Source: Nitrospira moscoviensis
GTDB lineage: Bacteria; Nitrospirota; Nitrospiria; Nitrospirales; Nitrospiraceae
Direction: 5' to 3'
DNA length: 64,000 nucleotides
NCBI RefSeq assembly: GCF_001273775.1
Contig: NZ_CP011801.1
Location: 2,954,001 to 3,018,000, forward strand
Positions 8,841 through 17,822 of this stretch are shown piece by piece. The notes under the pieces were generated by a model. It was not told the origin of the DNA and did no database searches. It saw nothing but the letters and a program-made list of their open reading frames with translations. The position numbers and the translations under genes were made by a program. Every line of letters begins with the position of its first letter. The stretch's first letter is position 1.

Positions 8841-9434
8841 ATGACAGACGACCGCTCCCACACGATGGATGACGACCCGAAGATGCTCCACGTCAACGGC
8901 TTCGAAGCCCTGATCGAATCCTATGCCTACCAGGACCAGCAGCCTGGCCTTTCACTGCGAGTGCTGTCACTCATCGCGCGAGAGTCGAGCATGCGAGCGA
9001 TCCGCGCCAATATGAGCCTCGGCCATGAGGTCGAGATCGACGAGGTCGGACTGTTCTCCTGGCCCAGGCCCTCCGATTTGGAGATCCAGTCCTTTCACCG
9101 GCGGCTCCCCTCCGGACTCATCTCCTCCCTCTGGATCCCCAAGACCGCCACGGCCTTTGGGATCGAGCCCAATCAGCCCGCGTATCTCATCAGCCCTCAC
9201 GGCACCGCCCACACGATTCCGTCCGGCTTCATCACGCTGCTCGACCGGCTGCTGCCCTTTCCGGTTCTCGCGTCCTGGGCGGAGGCCCTCTGGCAATTCG
9301 GGCTGGAGGCTGACTGGATCACTCCCCTGATTGGACACAGGCTGCACGCCTGGGAAGTCCATCCTCCGCGTCGCGCCGTGCAGGACTTCCTCACGACCCA
9401 GCTGCAAGCCCGCGCGCTACCGGTTCCAGCCTGA
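8841..9434 (+). CDS. Hypothetical protein of the element, 197 aa
   Basis: Not recognised. It is a soluble mixed alpha/beta protein with an acidic N-terminus and no zinc motif, signal peptide or membrane span. It has a conserved-looking SWPRPSDLEIQSFHRRLPSG stretch and ends in an Ala/Pro-rich tail. It lies between the helicase and the methyltransferase with short gaps (about 35 and 47 bases), so it is co-transcribed with replication-type genes. Confidence 0.65.
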   Translation: MTDDRSHTMDDDPKMLHVNGFEALIESYAYQDQQPGLSLRVLSLIARESSMRAIRANMSLGHEVEIDEVGLFSWPRPSDLEIQSFHRRLPSGLISSLWIPKTATAFGIEPNQPAYLISPHGTAHTIPSGFITLLDRLLPFPVLASWAEALWQFGLEADWITPLIGHRLHAWEVHPPRRAVQDFLTTQLQARALPVPA

Positions 9435-9481
9435 GCAGGGCCGGAAGAACCTTCACCATTCTGACAAGCGAGCCACGGACC

Positions 9482-10570
9482 ATGAGAACGATCGCCAGAG
9501 CAAAGGCAGGATTCTATCCGACGCCGGAACCCGTCACCCGCGCCATCGCCGAGCTGATTCAAAACCCCTCTGGCCACTCCGGCCGCCTCTGTGATCCTTG
9601 TTGCGGGCTCGGCCAACCAGCACGCGCCCTGGCCCAATCGCTTGGGTTGGTCAGTTTTGGGATCGAGCTCGATAGAGACCGATTCCAGGAGTCGAAGATC
9701 ATCCTTGAGGACACGCTCCGCTCCGACGCCTTCGCCACCAGCATCCAGAAGCAGAGCATGTCCCTCGTCTTCCTCAATCCCCCGTACGATGATTTGGGAA
9801 AACGCCAGCGCAGCGAACCTGCTTGGCTCCGCCTGCTCACTCCCGTCCTGCAACCGGGAGGCATTCTCGTCTTCATCATCCCGGAGCCGCGGGTCACGAA
9901 GGACCTGCGCCGCTATCTGGCGACCCATTATCGACAGATTGCGTTCTTCAGGTTCCCTCATCCGGAGTACCTCGCCTTCCGGCAGGTCGTCATCTTTGGG
10001 GAGAAAACCGCCTCGCCCTTGCGCGATCGGAGACGCATCGATGCACTCGCGACGGAGGAGATTGCCTACCAATCCTTCGAGGGCCGCCTCACCCCGCTGT
10101 ATGCGATCCCTCCTCAACTGATTCCGGAACCGATCGAGTTCCGCAGCCACTGGGTCTCGCCCGAAGACCAGCTCGCCGAGGCCGCCGCACACGGAATCTG
10201 GCGAGACCCCCGCATCCACGATGCCCTCCACTTTCCCGTCACGGGCCCCTGTACTCCCCTCATGCCGCTCAGAAAAGGGCATCTCGCGAGAATGATCGCG
10301 GCAGGCATGTTGAACAACCAGACGATCGCGACCGGATCCACTCGCTGGATCATTAAGGGCTTCACCGACAAGACCACCAAGCAACTGCCGCCCGAGGAGG
10401 AATACTGCGACACGCCCAAGGGACAGGAGACTCGGACGGTGACACGGGTCATCGAGATGTTCGTGCCCCAGATCCAGGCCTGGGACATCACGGAAGGGCC
10501 CAGCTACGGCCAGCACGTCATCGTCAATTGCGTCGACCATCACGGAGCAGTCACGCCCGAGACACCATGA
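9482..10570 (+). CDS. DUF6094-type class I SAM-dependent DNA N6-adenine methyltransferase
   Basis: Likely methylates adenine N6 in DNA. It opens with GFYPTPEPVTRAIAEL, typical of this group. Motif I is DPCCGLGQPA, the acidic motif II is GIELDRDRF, and the catalytic motif IV is NPPY (in FLNPPYDDLGK). The ~180 residues after the catalytic core may serve target recognition. No restriction endonuclease gene is adjacent, so it reads as an orphan methyltransferase that protects or marks the element. The stop overlaps the next start by four bases. Confidence 0.83.
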   Translation: MRTIARAKAGFYPTPEPVTRAIAELIQNPSGHSGRLCDPCCGLGQPARALAQSLGLVSFGIELDRDRFQESKIILEDTLRSDAFATSIQKQSMSLVFLNPPYDDLGKRQRSEPAWLRLLTPVLQPGGILVFIIPEPRVTKDLRRYLATHYRQIAFFRFPHPEYLAFRQVVIFGEKTASPLRDRRRIDALATEEIAYQSFEGRLTPLYAIPPQLIPEPIEFRSHWVSPEDQLAEAAAHGIWRDPRIHDALHFPVTGPCTPLMPLRKGHLARMIAAGMLNNQTIATGSTRWIIKGFTDKTTKQLPPEEEYCDTPKGQETRTVTRVIEMFVPQIQAWDITEGPSYGQHVIVNCVDHHGAVTPETP

Positions 10571-11349
10571 CATCCAGGAACGAGCCACCCACCATCCAAG
10601 ACCTCCAGCCGCACACGCCGGCTTGCCGCATGGCCAAGCGAGCCGGGAAATCGGAGCGATTCTGCAAGGACTGCCGCAAACCGTTCCTGGGCACAGCGGC
10701 GGCCCAGTACGGCCCCTGCTGTCGCTGGAAACATCGAGGGCAGGTCGCCAAGAAATACGAGTGGACAGCAGACCGAGATGAGCTGCTCCGTACTCGGTAC
10801 GATGGCACCATGAAAGGACGCGCGGCTGACATCGCCGCCATGCTTGGATGGCCCACATGGGTGATCAAGCGCCGCGCCGCGGAGCTCGGGCTCACCTATC
10901 ACCGGGATCCGAAGCCTTGGACCAAGGAAGAGGAAGCGTTCCTCCTCGAGCACGTTGGCAGCCGCCTCCTGCCCTGGATCGCGAGGAAACTGCAACGCTC
11001 CGTCACGTCCGTGAAAATGAAATGCCGCCACATGGAGCTGAGCCTGCGGTACCGAGAAGGCTATACGCTGCGCGAGCTGGAGCTGTGTTTCGGCTGCGAT
11101 CACCGGGTGATCGAAGGATGGGTTCGCGAGGAGAAGCTTCACATCCGACGACGGGGCACCGAGCGCGCCCACGACGCCTGGTACGTGACCGATTCGGACC
11201 TGCTCCGGTTCATCAGTGAACATCCCCTCGCCTTCCCACTCCGCAAGGTGGACCAGTTCTGGTTCATGGATCTCGTGACCAGTGGCGGGCTTGTCCGAAA
11301 GGCCCTGCAGGCTGCCTCACAGGATGATGCTGATCAACCTGCCGCCTGA
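10567..11349 (+). CDS. SANT/Myb-like DNA-binding protein, 260 aa
   Basis: Starts at ATG 10567, overlapping the methyltransferase stop (ATGA). Near the N-terminus is a small putative zinc knuckle (CKDC about 15 residues before a CC pair). Two Myb/SANT-like helical segments follow: WTADRDELLRTRYDG and WTKEEEAFLLEHVGS, each followed by a recognition-type helix (TWVIKRRAAELGL; SVTSVKMKCRHMEL). A MerR/HTH-like third segment (TLRELELCFGCDHRVIEGWV) is present. This is a multi-HTH DNA-binding protein, probably a regulator or replication accessory protein of the element; its target is unknown. Confidence 0.72.
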   Translation: MTSRNEPPTIQDLQPHTPACRMAKRAGKSERFCKDCRKPFLGTAAAQYGPCCRWKHRGQVAKKYEWTADRDELLRTRYDGTMKGRAADIAAMLGWPTWVIKRRAAELGLTYHRDPKPWTKEEEAFLLEHVGSRLLPWIARKLQRSVTSVKMKCRHMELSLRYREGYTLRELELCFGCDHRVIEGWVREEKLHIRRRGTERAHDAWYVTDSDLLRFISEHPLAFPLRKVDQFWFMDLVTSGGLVRKALQAASQDDADQPAA

Positions 11350-11418
11350 CCTCTCGAGTTCTTTGGCTGGTCATTCCAGGACATCACTCACGTCTTCTCA
11401 GACTCTGTGGAGGCTGTT

Positions 11419-12543
11419 ATGAAGTTCATCTGTATCCGCAACATCCTGCTGAACGCCATCCGGAATCTGCTAGGCCTCACCTCGAACAGATCCACCCTCC
11501 CGATCCTCGCCAATGCTCTCCTGGAAACCACTCCCGCGGGCCTCAAGGTCCTGGGCACTGACCTGGAAACTGGGTTCCAAGGTACCTATGACGTCACCGT
11601 GCAGAAACCCGGACGCGTCACCGTCAGCGCCCGTGCCCTCTCCGATGTGATCAAGGAACTCGATCCCGAGCATCCCATCACCTGGCAGGCTGATGAGAAA
11701 CACGTGATCAAGCTCGTGTCGGGAAACAGCCGCTTCACACTCCATGGGATGTCCGCACAAGACTATCCTCAGCTCCCTGCCTTTGACGAGCCCGCTCAGT
11801 TCAGCATCCCCAGCAGCGCTCTCCTCACCTGTCTGCAGCAAGTTCTCCCGGCTGTTCCCGATCAGGATCAGCGGTTCGTCCTGCAGTCCGTGCTCATCAC
11901 CATGAAGCCACCGGACCCGCCTTCGATCGAGGTTGTCGGAACTGACGGGCACCGCTTGGTCATCGCTGAATCAGATGCCGGCACATGGACCACCTCTGCA
12001 CCCCAGCCGCTCAACGCCCTCATTCCCAAGAAAGCCGCTCAGTTGCTGGCCACATTACTCGCTCAGGAAGATACGTTGGATGTTCCCATCGCTATTTCCA
12101 AGAAGCTCTTTTGCGTGACCGTCAAGAACGTCATCCTGACGAGCCGCCTCATCGAAGGGACTTATCCCAATTACCAGCAGGTCATCCCCGTCCTGAACGG
12201 CGCGCGTATGGAAATCGACCGCGAGATGTTCGAAGAGGCGCTCCATCGCGTAGCCGTGATTGCTCGCGACCAGACTCAAGCCGTACGTCTGGCTCTGACA
12301 CCTGACACACTCACCATCCACGCCCAGAGTGCAGACGTGGGGGAAGGAACGGAGAGTATCCCGGCCGTCGTCGCCGGCAAGGAATTCAAAACCGGCTTCA
12401 ACGCCCGCTATCTGCTGGATGCGCTCCGGACATGCCCAGGCAAGCGCCTTCAACTACATATGAAGGAACCGGTCAGTCCCTGCCTCATCGTGAGCCCAGA
12501 CAGCCATAACCGGTGGAAGCATGTGATCATGCCGGTCCGCTAA
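11419..12543 (+). CDS. dnaN: DNA polymerase III beta subunit (sliding clamp), element-borne copy
   Basis: Ring-shaped processivity factor that tethers polymerase to DNA. About 374 residues make three clamp-like domains, matching the family length. Recognisable pieces are STLPILANALLE near residue 25, GTDLETG, FTLHGMSAQDYPQLP, VGTDGHRL and SRLIEGTYPNYQQVIP. ATG 11419 follows a GGAGG-type site and begins MKFICIRN; an upstream GTG at 11407 is less likely. A chromosomal dnaN is normally next to dnaA and gyrB, which are absent here. I therefore take this as an extra clamp belonging to the mobile element. Confidence 0.93.
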   Translation: MKFICIRNILLNAIRNLLGLTSNRSTLPILANALLETTPAGLKVLGTDLETGFQGTYDVTVQKPGRVTVSARALSDVIKELDPEHPITWQADEKHVIKLVSGNSRFTLHGMSAQDYPQLPAFDEPAQFSIPSSALLTCLQQVLPAVPDQDQRFVLQSVLITMKPPDPPSIEVVGTDGHRLVIAESDAGTWTTSAPQPLNALIPKKAAQLLATLLAQEDTLDVPIAISKKLFCVTVKNVILTSRLIEGTYPNYQQVIPVLNGARMEIDREMFEEALHRVAVIARDQTQAVRLALTPDTLTIHAQSADVGEGTESIPAVVAGKEFKTGFNARYLLDALRTCPGKRLQLHMKEPVSPCLIVSPDSHNRWKHVIMPVR

Positions 12544-12556
12544 TATTGCGGAGGCG

Positions 12557-12811
12557 ATGATGCCCGGTCTGGCTCCGTCACCAAACACAGTCTCATGGGG
12601 GTGGACTTCATACCGGCGGGCCGGCTGGCTCAATCAGCAGGGCCAGCGATTGTATGTCGTTCACTTCCAAAGCATCGAGGGTCAAAACGGTTACACCAGG
12701 ATCACGCTTCACGTCTGGGCTCGCCGGCCGGTCTTGGCCCTTCGGGCTCTGTGCAAGGAGAAGAAAAGCGAGGAAGAACTTCTTCGGTACGACTGGGCAG
12801 CGATCGATTGA
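12557..12811 (+). CDS. Small hypothetical protein, 84 aa
   Basis: Follows dnaN by 13 bases. A compact, beta-rich, Trp/Arg-rich protein (SWGWTSYRRAGWLNQQG, then YVVHFQSIEG) with no motif I can name. GGAGG is better spaced for the second ATG (12560) than for the first. It is the last gene of the continuous element operon before a long gap. Confidence 0.5.
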   Translation: MMPGLAPSPNTVSWGWTSYRRAGWLNQQGQRLYVVHFQSIEGQNGYTRITLHVWARRPVLALRALCKEKKSEEELLRYDWAAID

Positions 12812-13167
12812 CCTTCGATAGCCGGAGGACTCTCACCTGCTTTCGTGAGTACCCCACCCACTCCAAAACCTGTCGGTACCACATTAGTCCAGAAAAGCCA
12901 TTGAGCCATTCCTACACTGCCCTCCTCATTCGGTAATACTTCGAAAGAGGCTTTACTGCCCCTAAAAGAGGCCACCAACCTTCAAATCCCAGCAGGGATC
13001 TGACAATGTGACCTTATCCGTTCGCACGGCTCGATGGGAGGTCACTGCCGTTTGCAGCAGAACCATCTGAGCTTCGGCAGTCATGTGCGTAACGATACGG
13101 CCAGAGATTTCCGGTTGATGTTGTCTGCCAGTCCCCTATGGGAGGTATGTGCAAAGGAGCTCGTTCG
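12812..13167 (+). other. Intergenic region, no gene seen
   Basis: About 356 bases between the dnaN unit and the excisionase-like gene. I see no coding-like frame, tRNA or strong hairpin. It probably holds the promoter and operators for the recombination genes, but no clear -35/-10 pair stands out. Confidence 0.4.
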
Positions 13168-13362
13168 ATGACTACTTCCGCTCCCGTTCTTCTGACTCTC
13201 AAGCAGACCTGTGAATTGCTCCAGCTGAAGCCAAGCCGCCTGTACTACCTCACCAGCACGAAGCAGATCCCATTCATCAAAATCGGCTCCACACTTCGGT
13301 TTGACCGCGATGAGATTAACGCGTGGATCAACAAGAATCGGTGCGGCCTGCGTTCAACTTGA
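13168..13362 (+). CDS. Excisionase/MerR-like helix-turn-helix protein, 64 aa
   Basis: Small DNA-binding protein of the HTH_17 (excisionase) type: LTLKQTCELLQLKPSRLYYL forms the winged HTH, followed by the wing IPFIKIGSTLRFDRDEINAWI, the usual signature. AAAGGAG precedes ATG 13168; an in-frame ATG at 13138 lacks such a site. It lies 35 bases before the integrase, so it most likely controls direction of integration/excision or represses the integrase. Confidence 0.85.
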   Translation: MTTSAPVLLTLKQTCELLQLKPSRLYYLTSTKQIPFIKIGSTLRFDRDEINAWINKNRCGLRST

Positions 13363-13397
13363 CACGAGCCACATAGACGCAACTACGTGAGACACTT

Positions 13398-14591
13398 ATG
13401 CTGCCCAAAGCGTACGTCTTTAAGCGGAATCGCTCACCCTTTTACCAGGTCAAATTTCGCCTCCGTCCCGGGCAGCCATATGTGTATCTATCCACAGGCG
13501 AGACAAACAGGATAGCAGCAGCAAACAAAGCCAAGGCACTCATTGAAGACTATCTGGGGCGTCCCCATGGCGCGTCAAAAGGGGCTAAGCTGACGATAGG
13601 AGAATTCTGTCGCTTGCCAGATCCGACAAATCCTGCGGACGAAGGCGGTGAATACCTCCAATATGTGACCGCCAATCGTGCGGGCAACACGCGCTTGCGC
13701 TACGTCGATATTCTCAGGACCCAGATCATACCCACCTTCGGACAACTGGCATTCGAAGAAGTGACCCCACTGCTGGTCGAGCAATGGAAGCAAAAGAGAC
13801 TCAAAGAGGTACAGAAGGCCACCGTCGTAAAAGAGCTGAATACGTGCTCGAACATTTTTAAGATCGCCAGGAAAATCTATCAATACACACGCGGAAACCC
13901 CGTATCGGATATTGAAAAGCCAACAGTCCCCAAGAAGAAGAAAAGCATTCCCTCCCCGACTGAAATGCAACGCTTTCTTCGCGCAGCGGCTCGACTCTAT
14001 CCAAAATACTTTCCCCTCCTCTTGGTACTCTATCAGTGTGGCTTGAGGATAGATGAGTTACGGCATCTGGAACCAGGGGATGTGGACTTAGAACACAATA
14101 TTCTTCACATTCGAGTGAAGAAGGGCTGGTCACCGAAGGATGCCGAGGATCGGGATGTGCCTATCACCGAGCCTCTTCGGACCGTTCTTCTTGAGCATCT
14201 AACGTCCATCGATAGTGCGGGACGATGGGTGTTTCCCAGGTTTGATCGTCGGACTATCCATTGTAAACGCTGTGGCCAGCCTGAAAAGCACGTGGGGAAC
14301 TTAAGGAAGACAATCATCTCGATCGGCAAAGCAGCCAAAGTACCTCAGCATGTTACACATCACATCCTTCGGCACTGCTACTCCACTCACAGCCGCAAGT
14401 TAGGAGCTCTCGACTTCGAAGTCATGGAGATTTTGGGACAAAGGTCGACGAAGGTACACAGGGACTATACCCACGCCGAATGGTCTGGCATGGTGGAAGC
14501 ATCGAAGCGCCTCGGTAAGTCAGTGGGAAAGGATCTCCTGAAGCTGTGGTCGGCGCAAAGGTTTGCTGCACACGACACCGAAGAGAACTAA
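13398..14591 (+). CDS. Tyrosine-type site-specific integrase, 397 aa
   Basis: Cuts and rejoins DNA at att sites to insert or excise the element. It has an N-terminal AP2-like arm-binding part, a SAM-like core-binding domain (about 75-175) and a catalytic domain. The visible catalytic set is Arg in CGLRIDEL (R217), Lys in HIRVKKGW, His-xx-Arg in HHILRH, a further His in YSTH, and the nucleophile Tyr in HRDYTH (Y357). It is the last gene of the plus-strand element block, the usual place next to an attachment site. No tRNA lies directly beside it, so the att site is not identified. Confidence 0.93.
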   Translation: MLPKAYVFKRNRSPFYQVKFRLRPGQPYVYLSTGETNRIAAANKAKALIEDYLGRPHGASKGAKLTIGEFCRLPDPTNPADEGGEYLQYVTANRAGNTRLRYVDILRTQIIPTFGQLAFEEVTPLLVEQWKQKRLKEVQKATVVKELNTCSNIFKIARKIYQYTRGNPVSDIEKPTVPKKKKSIPSPTEMQRFLRAAARLYPKYFPLLLVLYQCGLRIDELRHLEPGDVDLEHNILHIRVKKGWSPKDAEDRDVPITEPLRTVLLEHLTSIDSAGRWVFPRFDRRTIHCKRCGQPEKHVGNLRKTIISIGKAAKVPQHVTHHILRHCYSTHSRKLGALDFEVMEILGQRSTKVHRDYTHAEWSGMVEASKRLGKSVGKDLLKLWSAQRFAAHDTEEN

Positions 14592-14709
14592 ATGCAGTGT
14601 CACAATGGAGATCATGCTATCGAGATCACCGTCAACAACACCGCTTGAAACTCCTCGCCGCATCTAGCCCACCTCGTCATCCCGTTTCCAGGGGCAATCA
14701 GGTGGCGGC

Positions 14710-14874
14710 TTAAGGATGAGGTCCTCTGCCTGGCTTGCCTGGACCCTCGCCGATAATCAAGCAGCGCGGAACTTTGGGCCACCAGCCTTCTTCAACTTTC
14801 AGGCGATCCGCCGCGTGAACCGCATTACAGCAACCTGCATCGAGGGATAGATCACTGAGGCACGATACTACCAC
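14710..14874 (-). pseudogene. Fragment of a small protein, possibly uracil-DNA-glycosylase-like
   Basis: A 54-codon minus-strand frame with a GTG start reads as coding-like protein: a Cys pair early (AGCCNAVHAADRLKVEEGWW), then VPRCLIIGEGPG, which recalls the start of uracil-DNA-glycosylase-fold proteins. It stops abruptly after PGRGPHP. This looks like a decayed N-terminus, not a working gene. It occupies the middle of the 313-base space between integrase and ankyrin gene; nothing else is seen there. Confidence 0.3.
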
Positions 14875-14904
14875 TTTAAGAGGTTGGCATTTGACGGGAA
14901 TGAT

Positions 14905-16488
14905 TCAATGATTTTCTGTAGCCCCGTGACTTTTGAGAAACTTGATCATTGCCGCCGACTCCGCGTAATCCAGTGGTGTTTTTCCTGATTTGTCCCGAGG
15001 CATTACCGTGGCACCATGGGCTATCAAAATCTCAGCCGCAACCACGTTGTCATCCTTCGCAGCGATATGAAGCGGCGTTCTGCCAGTGCTATCTCTATGA
15101 GCTACCTTCCCGCCATGCTTCAGGAGCTCTTCGATAGCGAGAGTCGCCAGTCTTTTACTGTCACCATAAGGCTTATTAAGAGTAAGCGTATTCATTCCGA
15201 TTGCTAGGTGAATTGGTATCCCTTCGAGGCCCCTCAACTGGCTCTCTCCTGTAACGTTTGGGTCCGCTCCAAGCTCTAATAGAAGCATGATGGTACGATA
15301 TCGTTCTTCTTCGTCGATCGGCCATCTCAAGGCAGCTATAAGCGCTGTTTGGTCCCGATCATCTTTAGCGTTAACGTCTATATCTCCCCCACGTGAGAGG
15401 CGGATCATCTGCGATGTGTCACTTCTGTCCGCAGCACTGATAAATCGTATGACCGAGGCCTTCCCAGTATCAACCCGTCGGACACCGTGAGCGGTGAGGA
15501 CCTCCACAATTTTGGGCTGGTTGTAATGAATCGCCCACTCCATCGGAGTTCGCCCGTCCATTTTATTCCGGAAATTAGCGCCATTCTGTATGAGCAACTC
15601 AGTCAATTTCGCCCAACCTTCTGAAATCGGGAAAAAAAGTATCTCATTGTCGTAGATGTTTGATACTTTGCCCCCATGTGCGAATAGAGCATTGGCAAGT
15701 TCAATTGTAGTTTCTTCGATCTTTTCGTTCTTCTCCTTCTTGCTTCGCGGAAAGGCTCCGAAGGTTATAAGTGTGTCTAGAGCTGACGATTTCCTTTTGT
15801 GTGTCATATCAACCGCATTAGGATTGGCGCCATCCTTCAGGGCTTGAATCACCCCTTCCAGATCCAGATCCTTGAGGCGGTCAAACAGAAGACTATCGGC
15901 TTCGAGACGCCGAAGTAAGGCTGCCTCGTTCTGTTGGATCCGCGCAAAGTTCTGCTCACTCTCCTTGATCCGATCAAGAGCAGTCTGGCGTTTTGCATCC
16001 GCCTTTGCCTCTGCGGCGACTTTCTTCCAGGTCTCCAACTCACGGCTGAGACGAGTATATTCTCCCTGGAGGTTCTTGTACTCCTGAGCCACATTCCTAC
16101 CTTTGATCCGTTGAGCCATCTCCTCCATCTTGTCCGTCGTCACGGTGGCTTTAATTTTGGTGTAAAAGCGCAGTCCGTCGCCAACCATCGTCCGAGTCTT
16201 CTCAAGCACCTCGACGGCGAGCACCCCTCCAGTGAGCACCTGTATCTCGTCCTTTGTCAGATCATAGTTTTGAATCTTGCTATAGGCCTCCACATAGGTT
16301 CCGGCCTGTTCTAATGCCGCTTGCTTTGCCTTTTGAAGTACTTGGGCCTCTGCTGATGATGGCGACTCGCCATCTCCCATCGTGTAGAGAGCATCGGCTG
16401 TGATGACTTTGGTCTCAGCGAGAGAGAATGGAACGATGGCCACCAGCCCAATTATGACGCCCAGAAAAATGAGGCAGAAGAATTTCAT
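14905..16488 (-). CDS. Secreted ankyrin-repeat protein with coiled coil, 527 aa
   Basis: A Sec signal peptide (residues 1-24, ending SLAE) exports it. Residues 25-130 resemble the N-terminal domain of secreted LPP20/FlgT-type proteins (AEAQVLQKAKQAALEQAG, then AVEVLEK). A charged coiled coil covers about 130-205. From about 205 onward there are ankyrin repeats: GVIQALKDGANPNAVD, LTELLIQNGANFRNK, MDGRTPMEWA, TGRTPLHIAAKD and GKTPLDYAES. Such repeats mediate protein binding, here in the periplasm or outside the cell. Base composition is less GC-rich than the flanks, suggesting acquisition. It diverges from the gene at 16665. Confidence 0.85.
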   Translation of the reverse strand: MKFFCLIFLGVIIGLVAIVPFSLAETKVITADALYTMGDGESPSSAEAQVLQKAKQAALEQAGTYVEAYSKIQNYDLTKDEIQVLTGGVLAVEVLEKTRTMVGDGLRFYTKIKATVTTDKMEEMAQRIKGRNVAQEYKNLQGEYTRLSRELETWKKVAAEAKADAKRQTALDRIKESEQNFARIQQNEAALLRRLEADSLLFDRLKDLDLEGVIQALKDGANPNAVDMTHKRKSSALDTLITFGAFPRSKKEKNEKIEETTIELANALFAHGGKVSNIYDNEILFFPISEGWAKLTELLIQNGANFRNKMDGRTPMEWAIHYNQPKIVEVLTAHGVRRVDTGKASVIRFISAADRSDTSQMIRLSRGGDIDVNAKDDRDQTALIAALRWPIDEEERYRTIMLLLELGADPNVTGESQLRGLEGIPIHLAIGMNTLTLNKPYGDSKRLATLAIEELLKHGGKVAHRDSTGRTPLHIAAKDDNVVAAEILIAHGATVMPRDKSGKTPLDYAESAAMIKFLKSHGATENH

Positions 16489-16664
16489 TTTAGTCTAATC
16501 TCGTCAGGCAATGCCCCTCATAGGAGAGCGTGCCACAACATCAATATAAGTCCAAGATAATTCCTATGAGTTCCATGTCAGTATCATTATCCTGGAAATT
16601 GTAATGTCCATTGTCTAACATGCGACTTCACTGACCCATCCGTAATTTTTAAGCAAGAGCGCTC

Positions 16665-17249
16665 ATGCCTGAATCCCCTGAAGAACGAGAGCGAAGATCA
16701 TTGCGAGAGTTGGAAAACAAGAATGTCGCCCACTACTCCGTCATGCTGGATGCGTGGGTTCAGACACGGATGGCACGCGATAAAACATTGATTACCCTTT
16801 CGGCTGGTGGAGTAGGAGTGCTTGTGACGCTGTTGACCACGAAGGGCATTTCCCAGTTATGGGAGATCGGCCTTTATCTCGTCTCATTTCTTGGGTTCCT
16901 CATCACAATCTTTCTCGCCTTGACACTATATCAGAAAAATTCCGAACTCATTGAGAACGGCCTCCGAGGTGAATCGAGCGAGCATTTGAAATTGAAAACC
17001 TTCGACAGAGCGACGATTGTAGCGTTCTACTTCGGTGCAGTCTTTGCCGTCGCCGTCGCAGTCAGCTCGGCGCTAAGCCAAACATCTAATGGAGTGCAAA
17101 CCATGTCAGATCAAGAACCAATGAAGAAGAGTTTAGATGGTATTAACAATCTCAAGCCTCAGCCGCCACAAGAACAACCGCCGATGCAGGCCCCTCCTGA
17201 ACCGCCAACGGCAACGACTCCTCCAGCAACTGAAAATCCGAAGAAGTAG
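16665..17249 (+). CDS. Membrane protein with Pro-rich tail, 194 aa
   Basis: Not assigned to a family. A basic/acidic cytoplasmic N-terminus (about 45 residues) is followed by three likely membrane helices: about 47-60 (ITLSAGGVGVLVTLL), 66-86 (IGLYLVSFLGFLITIFLAL) and 123-142 (FYFGAVFAVAVAVSSAL). The C-terminal 50 residues are rich in Pro and Gln and likely disordered. The sequence is AT-richer than core genes nearby, like the ankyrin gene it diverges from. Confidence 0.7.
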   Translation: MPESPEERERRSLRELENKNVAHYSVMLDAWVQTRMARDKTLITLSAGGVGVLVTLLTTKGISQLWEIGLYLVSFLGFLITIFLALTLYQKNSELIENGLRGESSEHLKLKTFDRATIVAFYFGAVFAVAVAVSSALSQTSNGVQTMSDQEPMKKSLDGINNLKPQPPQEQPPMQAPPEPPTATTPPATENPKK

Positions 17250-17316
17250 GAACTTGGCGGAGTCAGAGGTAAGGGATCCGGTTCCGCGGCCTGGTGCCTG
17301 CTGCATGAAAGAAGGT

Positions 17317-17810
17317 CTAGCGAGGCTCGGTAAGTGTGGTTCTTCTATAGACCCAAGGCGGGATAGGAGTAGGATCGGCCCATAGTCCTAGGCCTGATCC
17401 TCGTGCCCTTCGTTCCAACTCCTCTAAGATCACATTCCCAGGCGTGTACTTCCGATACCACCAGCACCAGCCGTCTTTGACCAGGATGTGATTGACGTTG
17501 GTTCCATCCGGTAGAAGCACATCGGCGATCGTCCGCCCGTACTTGTCCTTTCCGAAGGTTTGCAACCTGACTTCCTTCCCGAAGACCAAGGCCGACGTAG
17601 CTTGCTTGGCCTTCTTCCCAAAGGCTTGACCCAGTCGATCCCGTTGAGCCGGATCCGTTCAGCGCGGTTGGAGCGCAGGACCTCGATCGTGTCGCCGTCG
17701 AGGACAGAAACGACCGAACCGGAGAATTCGCTTGCTGGAGCCTCACCAGGCAGGATGAGCAAAGCGACGACCGCGATGAGAACGCGCAATTTGCTACAAT
17801 TCATGGCCAT
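17317..17810 (-). pseudogene. Staphylococcal-nuclease-like (thermonuclease) gene, frameshifted
   Basis: The N-terminal piece has a signal peptide and the SNase start (VVSVLDGDTIEVLR, then RIRLNGID). The reading frame breaks right after GID. The rest continues in another frame with FGKEVRLQTFGKDKYGRTIADVLLP and WCWWYRKY, the remaining nuclease core. Joining the two would need roughly 10-11 bases that seem to be missing where a CPE-type motif normally stands. The signal peptide and the two halves are otherwise well preserved, so the break is recent or a sequencing error. Confidence 0.75.
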
Positions 17811-17822
17811 GATACGGCGGAA

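Noticed and set aside
9197..10858. Long minus-strand frame (553 codons) opposite the methyltransferase
   Set aside because: Low-complexity, Arg/Gly/Ser-rich product, no motif; the plus strand holds clear motifs in the same span.
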